64,000 bases of DNA from Bifidobacterium reuteri DSM 23975 (GCF_000741695.1 NZ_JGZK01000004.1:1-64000), one strand, 5' to 3'; numbered from the stretch's first letter, positions 52,736-61,658 are shown. Notes: a model not told the origin generated them from the letters alone. Numbers and translations are program-made.

Positions 52736-53113
52736 TCAGAAGTATTCAACACCCCAGTAATAGTGCGTGACGTACTTATCGCCCCACAATACGGAATCCC
52801 AGACGGAGTCCGTCCTGCTTCGAACCTGAGTGTCTCCTGAATAGGAAGCGGCTGATGTATACAGTCGTCCGGTATCCAGACTGGGGCCGGCCTGTCGGGT
52901 GAAGCGCTGATATCCGCGACGCGCGTGACGCCCGCCATCATTATAGGAGGCCTGAATCTGTACATAGCCATTCACCTTGATGCCGCCAATGCTGCTTTCC
53001 CATGTGCGACCATAATTCGGACCGCCGGCAAAAGCGGTAGAGGGCAATGCGATGCCAGTTATACCCAGAATTGTCGCAAGGACAATTGCCGTAAATTTCT
53101 TTCGCACAATCAT
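52736..53113 (-). CDS. secreted lactococcin-972-like bacteriocin precursor
   Basis: A 125-aa precursor with a Sec signal peptide (residues 1-29, MIVRKKFTAIVLATILGITG..., cleavage after STAFA). The mature ~96 residues contain no cysteine, are rich in Gly, Ser, Tyr and Trp and end in THYYWGVEYF, recalling the FYYNFW end of lactococcin 972. ATG 53113 follows AAAGGAG. It is first in the operon, before two FtsX-like permeases and an ABC ATPase, the usual layout of lactococcin 972 systems; that peptide inhibits septum formation by binding lipid II. Similarity is weak and mature length is larger than the 66 aa of lactococcin 972, so the call rests mainly on context. Confidence 0.6.
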   Translation of the reverse strand: MIVRKKFTAIVLATILGITGIALPSTAFAGGPNYGRTWESSIGGIKVNGYVQIQASYNDGGRHARRGYQRFTRQAGPSLDTGRLYTSAASYSGDTQVRSRTDSVWDSVLWGDKYVTHYYWGVEYF

Positions 53114-53367
53114 GATTACTCCTTTGTTTTTGTTGGGAAATTTGGAATGTGTAAAGGCATACGTAAAAACTAGATGGTAATTACTTTCCTTTCTGCTAGG
53201 TGTCGAAGCACTATGACTTCATCTTGCAAGATTCAGTCTTCTGCCCAAGCGAGAGAGAAGCAATCAGAAAAGGAGTTATTGACATCTAGAGATGACTTGC
53301 AATACGTCAATCGCGGGAAGGGAGAGATACAACTAGCTGCTTCTATAACCCGCTTAAGGCCGATTAT

Positions 53368-53403
53368 GTTTGTTTTTGTCATCTCTGGATGACAAAAACA
53401 AAC
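53368..53403. repeat. perfect 16-bp palindrome upstream of integrase 2
   Basis: GTTTGTTTTTGTCATC (53368-53383), loop TCTG, then GATGACAAAAACAAAC (53388-53403). The 3' arm is A-rich on both strands, so it is not a normal terminator. It may be a recombination or regulator site of the element. Confidence 0.8.
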
Positions 53404-53456
53404 AACGGTTCTTTCAGCATATCTGCCTACACTGGTTTTTGGTTTCAATCTCCCCA

Positions 53457-53482
53457 CAAGGCGCACGCAGGGTGCGCCTTTT
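53457..53482 (+). terminator. hairpin in integrase 2 leader
   Basis: AAGGCGCAC pairs with GTGCGCCTT, followed by TT and CGCG, 20 bp before the integrase start. It resembles a small terminator or attenuator. Confidence 0.6.
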
Positions 53483-53502
53483 CGCGATCGAGGGAGATCA
53501 AT

Positions 53503-54780
53503 ATGCCGAAAATCAGGCATTCCCATGGAAACCATCCGCAGAAGCCTCCGCGAAGCAAGTGGGGAACCGTGCTGGCCCGTTATGACGGAACCGGCATGCT
53601 AATCGCATGGCAGGTTCGATATCCGAATCCATTAGAACCTGGCAAACGCGTCCAACGCCAGTTCAAGCCGGATCAGGAGCTCGAAGCCCGTAGGTGGTTG
53701 GAAGCCGAAAAGTATCTTGTCAGTCTCCATCGTAACGGCATCGCCGAATGGGTTCATCCAACGGAACGAAGCCGACGAAAAGCCGTCGCGGAAAAGAGCC
53801 GGACACAACGCAATATGCTGTTCCGCGACTATGTGATGCGATGGGCCGAGGAATACCGGCTGCCCGACGGCAATGGTATCGCCGGTGGCACGCGTCGCAA
53901 TCTTTATCTGGACATTGGCCATTTTTTGCCAAGTCTTGGGGACCTGCCGCTTAACGAGATCACTCCGTCCATTATCAAGGCTTGGTATGATGCGCCTCAC
54001 CCGGAAGGACGGTGGGCGTTCCGACGCTCATGCATGCGACTGAAGGCGGTACTGGAGTCAGCCACCCGTGGCGGATTGGACGGTTCGGAGCCATTGCTGT
54101 CCTTCAATCCCTTCATATTCCATATTCCGCCAGCGCCACAGCCCGCCCGCATCAATGTACCGCCGGTGACTCCTTCCGAACTGATCCTGCTGGCTGACGC
54201 CATGCCCGATTACACCAGACTGTCCGTATTCCTCTCGACTTTAGTGGGTGGTCTGCGATGTGGTGAACTATGTGGGCTTCAGGTGCAAGACATCGATCTG
54301 AACAGGCAGATACTTCATGTCCGGCACTCCGTGAATCGCGGTGACGCTGACAGAGGGGATCTCCAATTCGGTAAGACGAAAACGGAATCCAGCATCAGGA
54401 ACGTACACATCCCGGATACCCTGATTCCTCTTATTCGACAGCACCTTTCTGATTACTGCGATCTGACACGACCGGATTCGCCGGTGTTCGTGCCCAAACG
54501 TGCAAGAATCATGTCCCAGACAACGCTGGACGGCCAGTTCGCCAAGGCCCGGCTGAAAGCAGGACGCCCTGATCTGACATTCCAGGCATTACGAGCCAGC
54601 CATGCAACATTACTCATGATTCAGGGTGGAACGTTGCGGGAAGTCATGAATCAATTGGGACACGTCAGTGAGAAGGTGGCTATCCGGTACTACCAGCTCA
54701 CCGTCGCCTCACATCAGAGTCAAGTGGTTGACGAGCTTGCCGAATCATTTATGAGCGACATTCAGCGGCGTGAGTCCTAG
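53503..54780 (+). CDS. tyrosine site-specific integrase 2
   Basis: A 425-aa tyrosine recombinase closely related to integrase 1: the same arm-binding (WGTVLARYDGTGMLIAWQVRYP), core-binding (FRDYVMRWAEEYRLPDG) and catalytic parts (VGGLRCGELCGL; FGKTKTESS; QALRASHATLL; GHVSEKVAIRYYQ). ATG 53503 has GGGAGAT upstream; the frame is open about 38 codons further up, but the sequence there is leader hairpin. Codon use is less GC-biased than in integrase 1, so the two did not arise by recent duplication. It ends at a strong terminator next to the GH20 locus. It may mark the right end of the island. Confidence 0.92.
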   Translation: MPKIRHSHGNHPQKPPRSKWGTVLARYDGTGMLIAWQVRYPNPLEPGKRVQRQFKPDQELEARRWLEAEKYLVSLHRNGIAEWVHPTERSRRKAVAEKSRTQRNMLFRDYVMRWAEEYRLPDGNGIAGGTRRNLYLDIGHFLPSLGDLPLNEITPSIIKAWYDAPHPEGRWAFRRSCMRLKAVLESATRGGLDGSEPLLSFNPFIFHIPPAPQPARINVPPVTPSELILLADAMPDYTRLSVFLSTLVGGLRCGELCGLQVQDIDLNRQILHVRHSVNRGDADRGDLQFGKTKTESSIRNVHIPDTLIPLIRQHLSDYCDLTRPDSPVFVPKRARIMSQTTLDGQFAKARLKAGRPDLTFQALRASHATLLMIQGGTLREVMNQLGHVSEKVAIRYYQLTVASHQSQVVDELAESFMSDIQRRES

Positions 54781-54825
54781 ACCAAAGTGATGCACCATCG
54801 CGATACGTGACTCACCTTCATATAG

Positions 54826-54868
54826 GAAATGCCGTGAGGGATCTGAATCTGGTCCCTCACGGCATTTC
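54826..54868. terminator. bidirectional terminator between integrase 2 and GH20
   Basis: GAAATGCCGTGAGGGA (54826-54841) pairs perfectly with TCCCTCACGGCATTTC (54853-54868). It lies between convergent genes. Confidence 0.85.
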
Positions 54869-54903
54869 GGTCTCTGACTGGTCGAAGTCTCACAATCGCA
54901 GCA

Positions 54904-56925
54904 TCAGACGGATTGGAAGCGCAGATAGTCCGTTAACTCCCACACCGTATCTTGCAGCCGACGAAGTTCGGAGTCTCGGCTGAGAGTACTCCATTGCGCC
55001 GCATACGCCTCCATCCAGATTTCCAGCGCTTCGGCAAGACGCGCCGTATCATCATGCTGAGATGCGGCACTTGACTGCAAAGAGTCGATGACCCCGACAT
55101 CGGACGCAAGCTGGAGACCAACTCGGTTCAACAGTCGTTGCCCCTCGATGGCTACGCGGAATGCAGCGGCGTTTCCTGCGATTCGCGGTCCTGCGGTCGC
55201 GGTGATCGCGGAGATTCGACGGGCGCTGGTCTGCAGAAGGTGATCTGCGGTTTCACCGAGCGAGATGTGGTGCTTCAGATAGCGGAGCAGCATCCGTCGG
55301 GATTCCACAAGTGACGGTGCCCGGCTTCCGTCCTGAAGGGCGCGGATCACATCGTCTGGTCGTTCGTTTTCCGGCAGCAGTCCTGGGATGGTTTGCAGGA
55401 CACCGGTGTTGACGCCGCCCCGTCCGTCATCAAGTTCCAGCCAAGTGATCAGGTGGTTCCATTGGAAGCAGGCCGCATGGCTTGCGCGAGCAAGGATATC
55501 AAGCAGTTCTCCGCTGGCGTCGTGGTATTCGAGTCGGGAGATGCGTCGGAGCATGTCGGTCTCGTCGGGGATGCGCCCGGGGTTCCAGGATTCCTGTGCG
55601 CCGATGATCATGCCGGGGATGGCCATGCGCGGGTCGTTGACGTGGCCGAGGTCGCCCCAGTCGGTGACGAGCATGCCTGCCGCTTGGTATTGCGTGCCGT
55701 AGCGGGCCATGCGGGTGATGTTGTTCCAGGCGTCGTCGATGCGCGGCAGGAGCGCGTTCCAGCACCATACGGCCGGGCACACGATCTGTGTGGCGCCGGA
55801 TTGGGCGACGGTGCGGACCTTCTCGTCGGTGACCTGCGGGTCGTACTGCCAGTTGAGCAGGGTGACGGCTTCGGGGAGGCGCTCCAGGATCTCGGGGTGT
55901 TCGAGGGCGATGTCGCCCCACATCATCGGCTGTTTGCCTTGGGCTTCGAGGTGGCGGCACAGGCGGGTGACGTAGTCGACGTACATGGCGGCGACGCCGA
56001 TCTCCTCGGCGAAGGTCTTGGAACGACCCCTGCCGAGGTCGAAGGTCTCGTCGGCGCAGATGTTGAACTTGTCGGAGCGGAACAATTGCAGGTAGTCGTC
56101 GATGAGCCGGCATGACAGAGTGAAGGCGCGTTCGTCGCTGATGTTCAATGTGTGGTGGCGCATGCGGTCGATGAATCCGAACGGTTCGTCGGCGGTCTCG
56201 GGGAACTCGCCGAGATCGCGCAGGCTCCGGGTGCGCAGGGCCATGTAGAGGTGACCGAACGTGGAGACCGACGGCACCAGCTCGATGCCCCGTTCGGCGC
56301 AGTAGTCGTCGAGGTCGAGGATGTCGCGCGGGGCGAGCGGGCTGGAGCCGCGCCATGTCTCGCTCATGCCGTCGAAGCGGAAGGTGTGTTCGACGTAGAG
56401 CTGGAGCTGGTTGTACTTGTAGAGGCAGAGTTTGTCGGCCCAGTGTTTGAGCCAGTCGAGGGTGGGGACGCGCCCGCGGGTGACGTCGAGGTAGTAGCCG
56501 CGCGTTTCGAAGGCGGGCCGGTCCTCGATGTGCAGGAGGGGCAGGGCGGCGCCGCATTGGCGGATGAGCTGGCGCAGGGTCTGCACGCCGTTGCGCACGC
56601 CCTCGAAGTCCACGCCCGCGACGGTCACGCCATCCGGGGTGACATCGAGCGTATACGAGCCGGACGGGTGTGCATGGGGATTGTCAAGTATGGTCAGGGT
56701 GATGAATCCCGGCCAGCGGTCGCCCGTCGCGATGTCCCATTCCAATCCGGTGGCTGCGCGGATGTCGTCGATGAGTTGTGCGGCGAGTATATGCCGATCG
56801 TCACCGACCGTGCGCGCTTCGTTGATTCGTCCGCACATTGGCAGCAATGCGATGCCTGCTTTATGCTGCATGGTTTGCGGCGTGGGGATGATGGTCCATC
56901 CTTGCAGGAGTATTTGGCCGTTCAT
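54904..56925 (-). CDS. GH20-type beta-N-acetylhexosaminidase
   Basis: A 673-aa glycosidase. An N-terminal alpha/beta domain (residues ~1-125, ending VDFEGVRNGVQTLRQLIRQ) of the GH20b type precedes a TIM barrel opening with RGYYLDVTRGRVPTLDWLKHWADKL. KFNICADETFDLG carries the Asp-Glu pair of GH20 enzymes, where the Asp positions the substrate N-acetyl group and the Glu is the acid. TLLNWQYDP and CPAVWCWNALLP carry aromatic sugar contacts. The C-terminal ~180 residues are helical. There is no signal peptide, so it acts on imported glycans. ATG 56925 follows AAAGGAAC. It is last in the operon binding protein-permease-permease-GH20. It likely removes GlcNAc or GalNAc. Confidence 0.85.
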   Translation of the reverse strand: MNGQILLQGWTIIPTPQTMQHKAGIALLPMCGRINEARTVGDDRHILAAQLIDDIRAATGLEWDIATGDRWPGFITLTILDNPHAHPSGSYTLDVTPDGVTVAGVDFEGVRNGVQTLRQLIRQCGAALPLLHIEDRPAFETRGYYLDVTRGRVPTLDWLKHWADKLCLYKYNQLQLYVEHTFRFDGMSETWRGSSPLAPRDILDLDDYCAERGIELVPSVSTFGHLYMALRTRSLRDLGEFPETADEPFGFIDRMRHHTLNISDERAFTLSCRLIDDYLQLFRSDKFNICADETFDLGRGRSKTFAEEIGVAAMYVDYVTRLCRHLEAQGKQPMMWGDIALEHPEILERLPEAVTLLNWQYDPQVTDEKVRTVAQSGATQIVCPAVWCWNALLPRIDDAWNNITRMARYGTQYQAAGMLVTDWGDLGHVNDPRMAIPGMIIGAQESWNPGRIPDETDMLRRISRLEYHDASGELLDILARASHAACFQWNHLITWLELDDGRGGVNTGVLQTIPGLLPENERPDDVIRALQDGSRAPSLVESRRMLLRYLKHHISLGETADHLLQTSARRISAITATAGPRIAGNAAAFRVAIEGQRLLNRVGLQLASDVGVIDSLQSSAASQHDDTARLAEALEIWMEAYAAQWSTLSRDSELRRLQDTVWELTDYLRFQSV

Positions 56926-57059
56926 GGGAAGTTCCTTTCTTGGCATATCGCTAAGGATTGTTGTGAGGTTCGTTTGGCCCTGAGATGGCAGTGCGGTGTC
57001 GAGGCCATTTCGCGGATATGGTCCCGACACCGCACATGCTGCCGATCGATTCGGTTGGG

Positions 57060-57932
57060 TTATTTGACGGCTCCCGTGGTGACGCCCTTCATGATGTTCC
57101 TTTGAATGATCATGAAGAAGATCACGACGGGCAGGGAGAAGATAACGGATGCGGCCATCTGCCCGCCGAAGTCGGTGCCCATGGTGGGCGTGGAGAACGA
57201 GGAGAGCCACACGGGCAACGTATACTTCGCCTGATCCTTCATAAACGTGTAAGCGGTCATATAGTCGTTCCACGCGTTGATGAACGCGAACACGGACGTG
57301 GACACGATGCCGGGCGCGGCCAGCGGGAAGGTGATCTTCCACAGGATCTGCCAGTCGTTGGCCCCCTCAACGGCCGCGGACTCGAAGATGTCCTTCGGGA
57401 TGTTGAGGAAGAAGCCGCGCATGTTCCAGATCGCAAACGGCAGGACCATGGCGATGTACGCGAGGATCAGGCCGCTGTACTTGTTCAGCAGGCCGAACTG
57501 GTTGAAGATGATGAACTGCGGGATGATGCCGCCCGAGGTCATCTGGATGGCCAGCACGAACACCATGATCGCCTTGCGGCCGCGGAACCGGTAGAGGGTC
57601 AGGGCCGCGCACGCGAAGAACGCGAGGACGATCGACAGGACGATCGACACGGCGGTCACGATCACGCTGTTCTTCAGGTTCGTCAGGAAAGACGTCTGGG
57701 TGACGGCCACCATGAAGTTGTCGATCGACAGCTTCGCGGGCCAGAACACGGGCGTGGCGGTCATGATCTGGTTGCGCGGCTTGATCGACGTGACGAACAT
57801 CCAGTAGACCGGGAAGATCCACACGATGCAGAACGCGACGGCCAACACGATCGTGCCGATGCGGCGCAGCCGTGAGGAAAGGCTGCGCTTGGCTCGCGGC
57901 GCGGCAGAGGTTATGGTTGCGGTGGTCATCAC
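57060..57932 (-). CDS. carbohydrate ABC transporter permease (MalG type)
   Basis: A 290-aa CUT1 permease with six membrane segments. The first is VLAVAFCIVWIFPVYWMFVTS (~30-50). The EAA loop that contacts the shared ATPase reads FESAAVEGANDWQILWKITFPLAAPG (~residue 200). Its ATG overlaps the preceding permease by 4 bp, so translation is coupled. A 134-bp gap separates it from GH20. No ATPase gene is present. Substrate is presumably a GlcNAc- or GalNAc-containing oligosaccharide, judged from the GH20 and ROK genes. Confidence 0.88.
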   Translation of the reverse strand: MMTTATITSAAPRAKRSLSSRLRRIGTIVLAVAFCIVWIFPVYWMFVTSIKPRNQIMTATPVFWPAKLSIDNFMVAVTQTSFLTNLKNSVIVTAVSIVLSIVLAFFACAALTLYRFRGRKAIMVFVLAIQMTSGGIIPQFIIFNQFGLLNKYSGLILAYIAMVLPFAIWNMRGFFLNIPKDIFESAAVEGANDWQILWKITFPLAAPGIVSTSVFAFINAWNDYMTAYTFMKDQAKYTLPVWLSSFSTPTMGTDFGGQMAASVIFSLPVVIFFMIIQRNIMKGVTTGAVK

Positions 57933-58864
57933 AGGTCCTCCCCGGATTTGAGCAGGTATCGGATGTACACGCTCGTCAGGGCGAGCAGGATGAGCGTGAC
58001 CAGCACGCTCGCGGCGGCGCCGGTGCCGATGTCGAACGACACGAACGCCTTCTTGTAGGTGAAGATGCCGATCGTCGCGGTCGTCTCGCGGGGGCCTCCC
58101 TGGGAGACGAGCCAGATCTGGTTGAACACGTTGAAGTCCCAGATCACCGACAGCATCGTGATGACCATCAGGCTCGGCTTGATCAGCGGCACGGTGATCT
58201 GCCAGTAGCAGCGCAGCTTCGAGCAGCCGTCCAGCTGGGCCGCCTCAAGGCAGGACTTGTCCACCTGCGTGGTCGCCGCGTACAGGTTGATCGCGATGTA
58301 CGGGACGGCCTGCCAGACGACCAGCAGCCAGATCTCCAGGAACGCGAGCCACGTGTTGTCGGTCCACGACAGGTTCGTCACGTCCCCGAACAAATGGGTC
58401 TGGGTCAGTAGCCAGTTGACCACGCCGTACCCCGGCTGGAACAGCCACTTCCATACCACCGACGAGGCGACGTTCGGCATGGCCCACGCGAAGATCAGCA
58501 CGAACGTGACCAGCCAGCGCATCACCGGCCCCAGCTTGGTCATCAGCTGGGCCACGCCCATGCCGATCAGCACGCTGCCGGCCACGAGGGCGGCAGCGAA
58601 CCCGAACGTGCGGGCCAGCGACTTGTAGAACTCCGGGTCGGTCAGCACGTTCTCGTACTGGTCGAACCCGACGATGTTGAACGAGCCCGTGAACAGGGTC
58701 TTCTGGTTGAAGTCCGTGAACGACGTGAAGACCAGGAAGATCAACGGCACCACGACCAGCGCGATGATGATCACGCCGGCGGGTGTCAGGAGCCACAGGG
58801 GCGTCAGATTGCGACGCCGCTTCACCACGGGGACGGCGGCAGCCGTCGATTGCGCATTGCTCAT
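57929..58864 (-). CDS. carbohydrate ABC transporter permease (MalF type)
   Basis: A 311-aa CUT1 permease. A basic N-terminus (VKRRRNLTP) precedes six TMs beginning with LWLLTPAGVIIIALVVVPLIFLVFTS; its EAA loop is CLEAAQLDGCSKLRCYWQITVPLIKPS (~residue 213). ATG 58864 was chosen because it gives the normal N-terminus MSNAQSTAAA; the frame is open upstream without homology. It is 10 bp downstream of the binding-protein gene and overlaps the next permease by 4 bp. Confidence 0.88.
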   Translation of the reverse strand: MSNAQSTAAAVPVVKRRRNLTPLWLLTPAGVIIIALVVVPLIFLVFTSFTDFNQKTLFTGSFNIVGFDQYENVLTDPEFYKSLARTFGFAAALVAGSVLIGMGVAQLMTKLGPVMRWLVTFVLIFAWAMPNVASSVVWKWLFQPGYGVVNWLLTQTHLFGDVTNLSWTDNTWLAFLEIWLLVVWQAVPYIAINLYAATTQVDKSCLEAAQLDGCSKLRCYWQITVPLIKPSLMVITMLSVIWDFNVFNQIWLVSQGGPRETTATIGIFTYKKAFVSFDIGTGAAASVLVTLILLALTSVYIRYLLKSGEDL

Positions 58865-58874
58865 CACGCTTCCC

Positions 58875-60185
58875 CTACTTCTTCGCGTACAGGGAGTCCG
58901 CATGCTCGTCGAACGACTTGGCCGCGGCCTTGGCCGTGGTGGCGCCGGTGGCGATGTCGCCGAAGCAGTTCAGGGAGCTGTCGTTCTCGATGGTCAGCCA
59001 TTGCGGTGACGCCGGCGTGGCCTTGGTGTTCTTCGCCGACTCGAAGAAGCCGGTCAGGTAGGACGGGAAGTCCGCGGACTTCATGACCTCGTCGAGGCCT
59101 TCGACGTAGTTGGGCATCCACCCGTCCTTGGCGAACACGTAGTCCTTCTGGATCTCGGGGCTCGCGGCGATCTTGATCCACTTGAGCGCCAGCTCCTGAC
59201 GCTTGCTCTTCTGGGCGACGCCCCATACCGAGCCGGCCATCATCGCCGGCTGGAGCTTGCCGCTGGCGCCGGGCATGGGGAACGATCCCAGATCGTCGGT
59301 CGTGAGGTCGGGGTTGTACTGCTGGATGGTGCGGATGCCGGCGCTGTTGTTCAGGATCGCGCCGGTCTTGCCTTCGGCCAGCAGCTGGCTGAAGTCGGGG
59401 TTGCCGGTATCCAGCGAACGGGACGCCTCGGAGGACCACTTGTGCTGGAATTCCAGCCATTGGTCGATGCCCTTGAGCGAATTGTCGCTCGACAGGGTGC
59501 TCTTCCAGGTTCCGTCCGACTGCTGCTCGGCGAAGTCGCCGCCGGCATCCCAGATCCACCGTGCCGCCGACTTCCAATCGCGGCCGGGCATGTAGAACGG
59601 GGAGAAGTCCTTGTCGGTGTTCGCGTCCCGGAGCTTCTGCAGGTCGGCTTCAAGCTCCTCGTACGTGCTCGGCGGATTGTCGATTCCGGCCGCGGACCAC
59701 ATCTTCTTGTTGTAGATCACGGCGCCGGCGGCCCCCAGCGCGGGGATGCCGTACAGTCTGCCGTCGATGGTGGCGGGCTCCTCAAGACCGGACAGCCAGG
59801 TGTGCCCCTGCCTCATATCGTCGGCCTTGTCCGTCAGATCCAGCAGGCCGCCGCTCACGGCGAACCCGGCGACCTGCGTGTTGCCCAGATCGATAACGTC
59901 CGGCGGCGTGTCCGTGGACAGCGCGGTCGTCACCTTCGTGTTGATGTCGGCCCACACCTGGGTCTGCACATCGACCTTGACGCCCGTCTCCTTGGTGAAC
60001 CGCTCGTTGATCGCCTTGATGGTGTCCTCGCTCTGGTCGCCCTGCATGATCCACACCGTCAGCTTGCCGCCCGCGGACGCATCCTGCTGCGATCCGCCGG
60101 ACGGGGCTCCCATCGAGCATCCCGACAGGGTGAGCGCTGACGCGGCCGCCAAGGCGATGGCCGCGGAAATCCTCTTCGTTCTCAT
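58875..60185 (-). CDS. sugar ABC transporter solute-binding lipoprotein (GH20 locus)
   Basis: A 436-aa family 1 solute-binding protein. The signal ends in LTLSGC with the lipidated cysteine at residue 23. The mature protein starts with a Gly/Ser linker, then KLTVWIMQGDQSEDTIKAINERF. ARLYGIPALG-like contacts (DGRLYGIPALGAAGAVIYNKKMW) and SVWGVAQKSK are typical. ATG 60185 follows AAAAGGAAA; the earlier frame lacks homology. First gene of the transporter-GH20 operon, with a long, structured leader. Ligand inferred to be a hexosamine-containing glycan. Confidence 0.88.
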   Translation of the reverse strand: MRTKRISAAIALAAASALTLSGCSMGAPSGGSQQDASAGGKLTVWIMQGDQSEDTIKAINERFTKETGVKVDVQTQVWADINTKVTTALSTDTPPDVIDLGNTQVAGFAVSGGLLDLTDKADDMRQGHTWLSGLEEPATIDGRLYGIPALGAAGAVIYNKKMWSAAGIDNPPSTYEELEADLQKLRDANTDKDFSPFYMPGRDWKSAARWIWDAGGDFAEQQSDGTWKSTLSSDNSLKGIDQWLEFQHKWSSEASRSLDTGNPDFSQLLAEGKTGAILNNSAGIRTIQQYNPDLTTDDLGSFPMPGASGKLQPAMMAGSVWGVAQKSKRQELALKWIKIAASPEIQKDYVFAKDGWMPNYVEGLDEVMKSADFPSYLTGFFESAKNTKATPASPQWLTIENDSSLNCFGDIATGATTAKAAAKSFDEHADSLYAKK

Positions 60186-60597
60186 GGTGGTTTCCTTTTC
60201 CTGGAATGCCTGCCCGACGCCGCCGTTCGGAGGAATGGCGCGACGTGCCGCTGCGCACGACGGTCCCGGGTCCGTATCCGCCCGCGCTGCCATGCGTGGA
60301 CGATGCTGTTTCGGACGCCGTCGCCGGCGCCCGAAACAGCGCCTGGGAACGTGATGTCACATCGTTCCTCGACATGACATCACGGCATGAATGACCAGAA
60401 TTTTGTTAGTCATCCTTGCTTAATTCCCTTAGTTGGTTTCAACCTCCTTGATAGCCAAGGATATGACGCCTTTATCTTTTTTGCAAGTCAGTCGAACAAA
60501 ATAAGGGGCATGCTACGGCCTTGCTTGGCGAAACCTGACGGAACGCGCGGCATTCGGCCCGACGCGCCGAAGGGGGGCGTTGCATCGGGAAGTGCGG
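60186..60597. other. structured 5' leader and promoter region of the GH20 operon
   Basis: No gene. It holds two perfect inverted repeats: GCTGTTTCGG (60305-60314)/CCGAAACAGC (60331-60340) and CGTGATGTCA (60350-60359)/TGACATCACG (60375-60384). Further up there is a possible minus-strand promoter, TTGCAA (60481-60486), 17 bp, TATCCT (60458-60463), and a TGTTCGAC motif (60491-60498, minus strand). ATCCTTG near 60413 and CAAGGAT near 60457 form a wider inverted pair. Confidence 0.5.
60458..60498 (-). promoter_or_regulatory. candidate promoter and operator of the GH20 operon
   Basis: Minus strand: TGTTCGAC (60498-60491) directly precedes -35 TTGCAA and, after 17 bp, -10 TATCCT. The boxes are imperfect. 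The TGTTCGA motif is shared with the ROK kinase and second binding-protein promoters. Confidence 0.4.
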
Positions 60598-61527
60598 TCA
60601 GCAGGCGATGAGGGATGCACCGAGCGCGCCGATCGGAATCGACGGGTCGGCGAGCCGCAGACGTTCCGTCAGGCGCAGACCCGCGATGAAACCGCTGGAG
60701 GATTCCCGCCTGCGCAGTTCCCCGCGCAATGCGTCAAGCAACGGGGAGCCGACGCGCGAGACGCCGCCCCCGATGACGATGACCGAAGGGTCCTCGCCCT
60801 GGGCGACGATCTGCACGACGTCGGCGAGGGCATGCAGCAGGATGCCGAGAACCCGCCCGGCTTCGGCATCGCCTCCTGCGGCCTTCGCGAGGATGTCGGG
60901 CAGCGGAGGATCCGCCATGGGCCACATGCGTCGCAGAGCCCCTCCCGAGCATGCGGTCTCCAGACATCCGCGTTGGCCGCATTTGCATGCCACGCGGTTG
61001 GAATCCACCGGAAGGTGGCCGATCTCCCCGAGGGCGCCCGTGTCGCCGCGTTCGACGAGACCGGCGCGGACGAATCCGGCCGCCAGCCCCGTCCCCAGGT
61101 TGACGAACGCCATCCTTCCCTGACGGAGCCGTTCGGGAAGCGTCCCATAGGCTCCCAGCGCGGCGGCGTTCACGTCGTTGTCCACCCACACGGGCAGACC
61201 GAGCACGCCGGACGCGCGGCCCCCGAGCTCCAGTTTCTCGATTCCGAGATTGACCACGTTCTCCACCTGCCCGGTGTCTCGGTGGACCAACCCCGGGATG
61301 CCGATGCCCACCGATCTCACATCACCGAACCTCATGCCGGCCACCTGCCGCACGATGGCGGCCACGTCCTCCACGACCTCATTGCCGCCCTTTCGGGCCG
61401 TCCTGCGTCCGGACGCGAGGATGGCGCCGGCCGCGTCGGTCAGCACCGCCTCGATCTTCGTTCCCCCGACATCCACTCCGACGCGCAGGTTCTCTATTTC
61501 CGTCGCGCCGCCGCCGTTCATCATCAT
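60598..61527 (-). CDS. ROK-family sugar kinase
   Basis: A 309-aa ROK kinase without a DNA-binding domain. The phosphate-binding motif is VGVDVGGTKIEAVL (~residue 17), the catalytic base lies in VWVDNDVNAAAL, and the ROK zinc motif is CKCGQRGCLE (~183). IVIGGGVS is the C-terminal adenosine region. Family members phosphorylate glucose, GlcNAc, ManNAc, mannose or fructose. With GH20 and the transporter nearby, a hexosamine or mannose kinase is likely. The ATG at 61527 follows GGAGATT; two further ATG codons follow at once. It lies ~410 bp upstream of the binding-protein gene and has its own promoter region with an operator-like sequence. Confidence 0.85.
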   Translation of the reverse strand: MMMNGGGATEIENLRVGVDVGGTKIEAVLTDAAGAILASGRRTARKGGNEVVEDVAAIVRQVAGMRFGDVRSVGIGIPGLVHRDTGQVENVVNLGIEKLELGGRASGVLGLPVWVDNDVNAAALGAYGTLPERLRQGRMAFVNLGTGLAAGFVRAGLVERGDTGALGEIGHLPVDSNRVACKCGQRGCLETACSGGALRRMWPMADPPLPDILAKAAGGDAEAGRVLGILLHALADVVQIVAQGEDPSVIVIGGGVSRVGSPLLDALRGELRRRESSSGFIAGLRLTERLRLADPSIPIGALGASLIAC

Positions 61528-61576
61528 GGCAATCTCCGTTCCCGTTGGACGGACTTCTCTTTCGTCCGCCGATCAT

Positions 61577-61602
61577 TATGTTCGAAATCCTTACATATTG
61601 GA
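61577..61602. promoter_or_regulatory. candidate ROK operator upstream of the kinase
   Basis: ATGTTCGAAATCC (61578-61590) followed by an inverted GGATTCG (61599-61605) forms an imperfect palindrome. A nearly identical ATGTTCGACATCC lies at 62942-62954. CATAAT on the minus strand (61575-61580) is a possible -10. Confidence 0.55.
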
Positions 61603-61658
61603 TTCGGGAAGCGATGATACACCACGACATGCGCGCCCTGCGACGGCGGCCGCATCCA

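Larger units (their letters stand above)
53114..53502. other. A/T-rich intergenic region between bacteriocin operon and integrase 2
   Basis: The region should hold the bacteriocin promoter and the integrase 2 leader, but no clear boxes were found. It contains a perfect 16-bp palindrome (53368-53403) and a GC-rich hairpin directly upstream of the integrase. Base composition is lower in GC than the surrounding chromosome, a sign of transfer. Confidence 0.5.
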
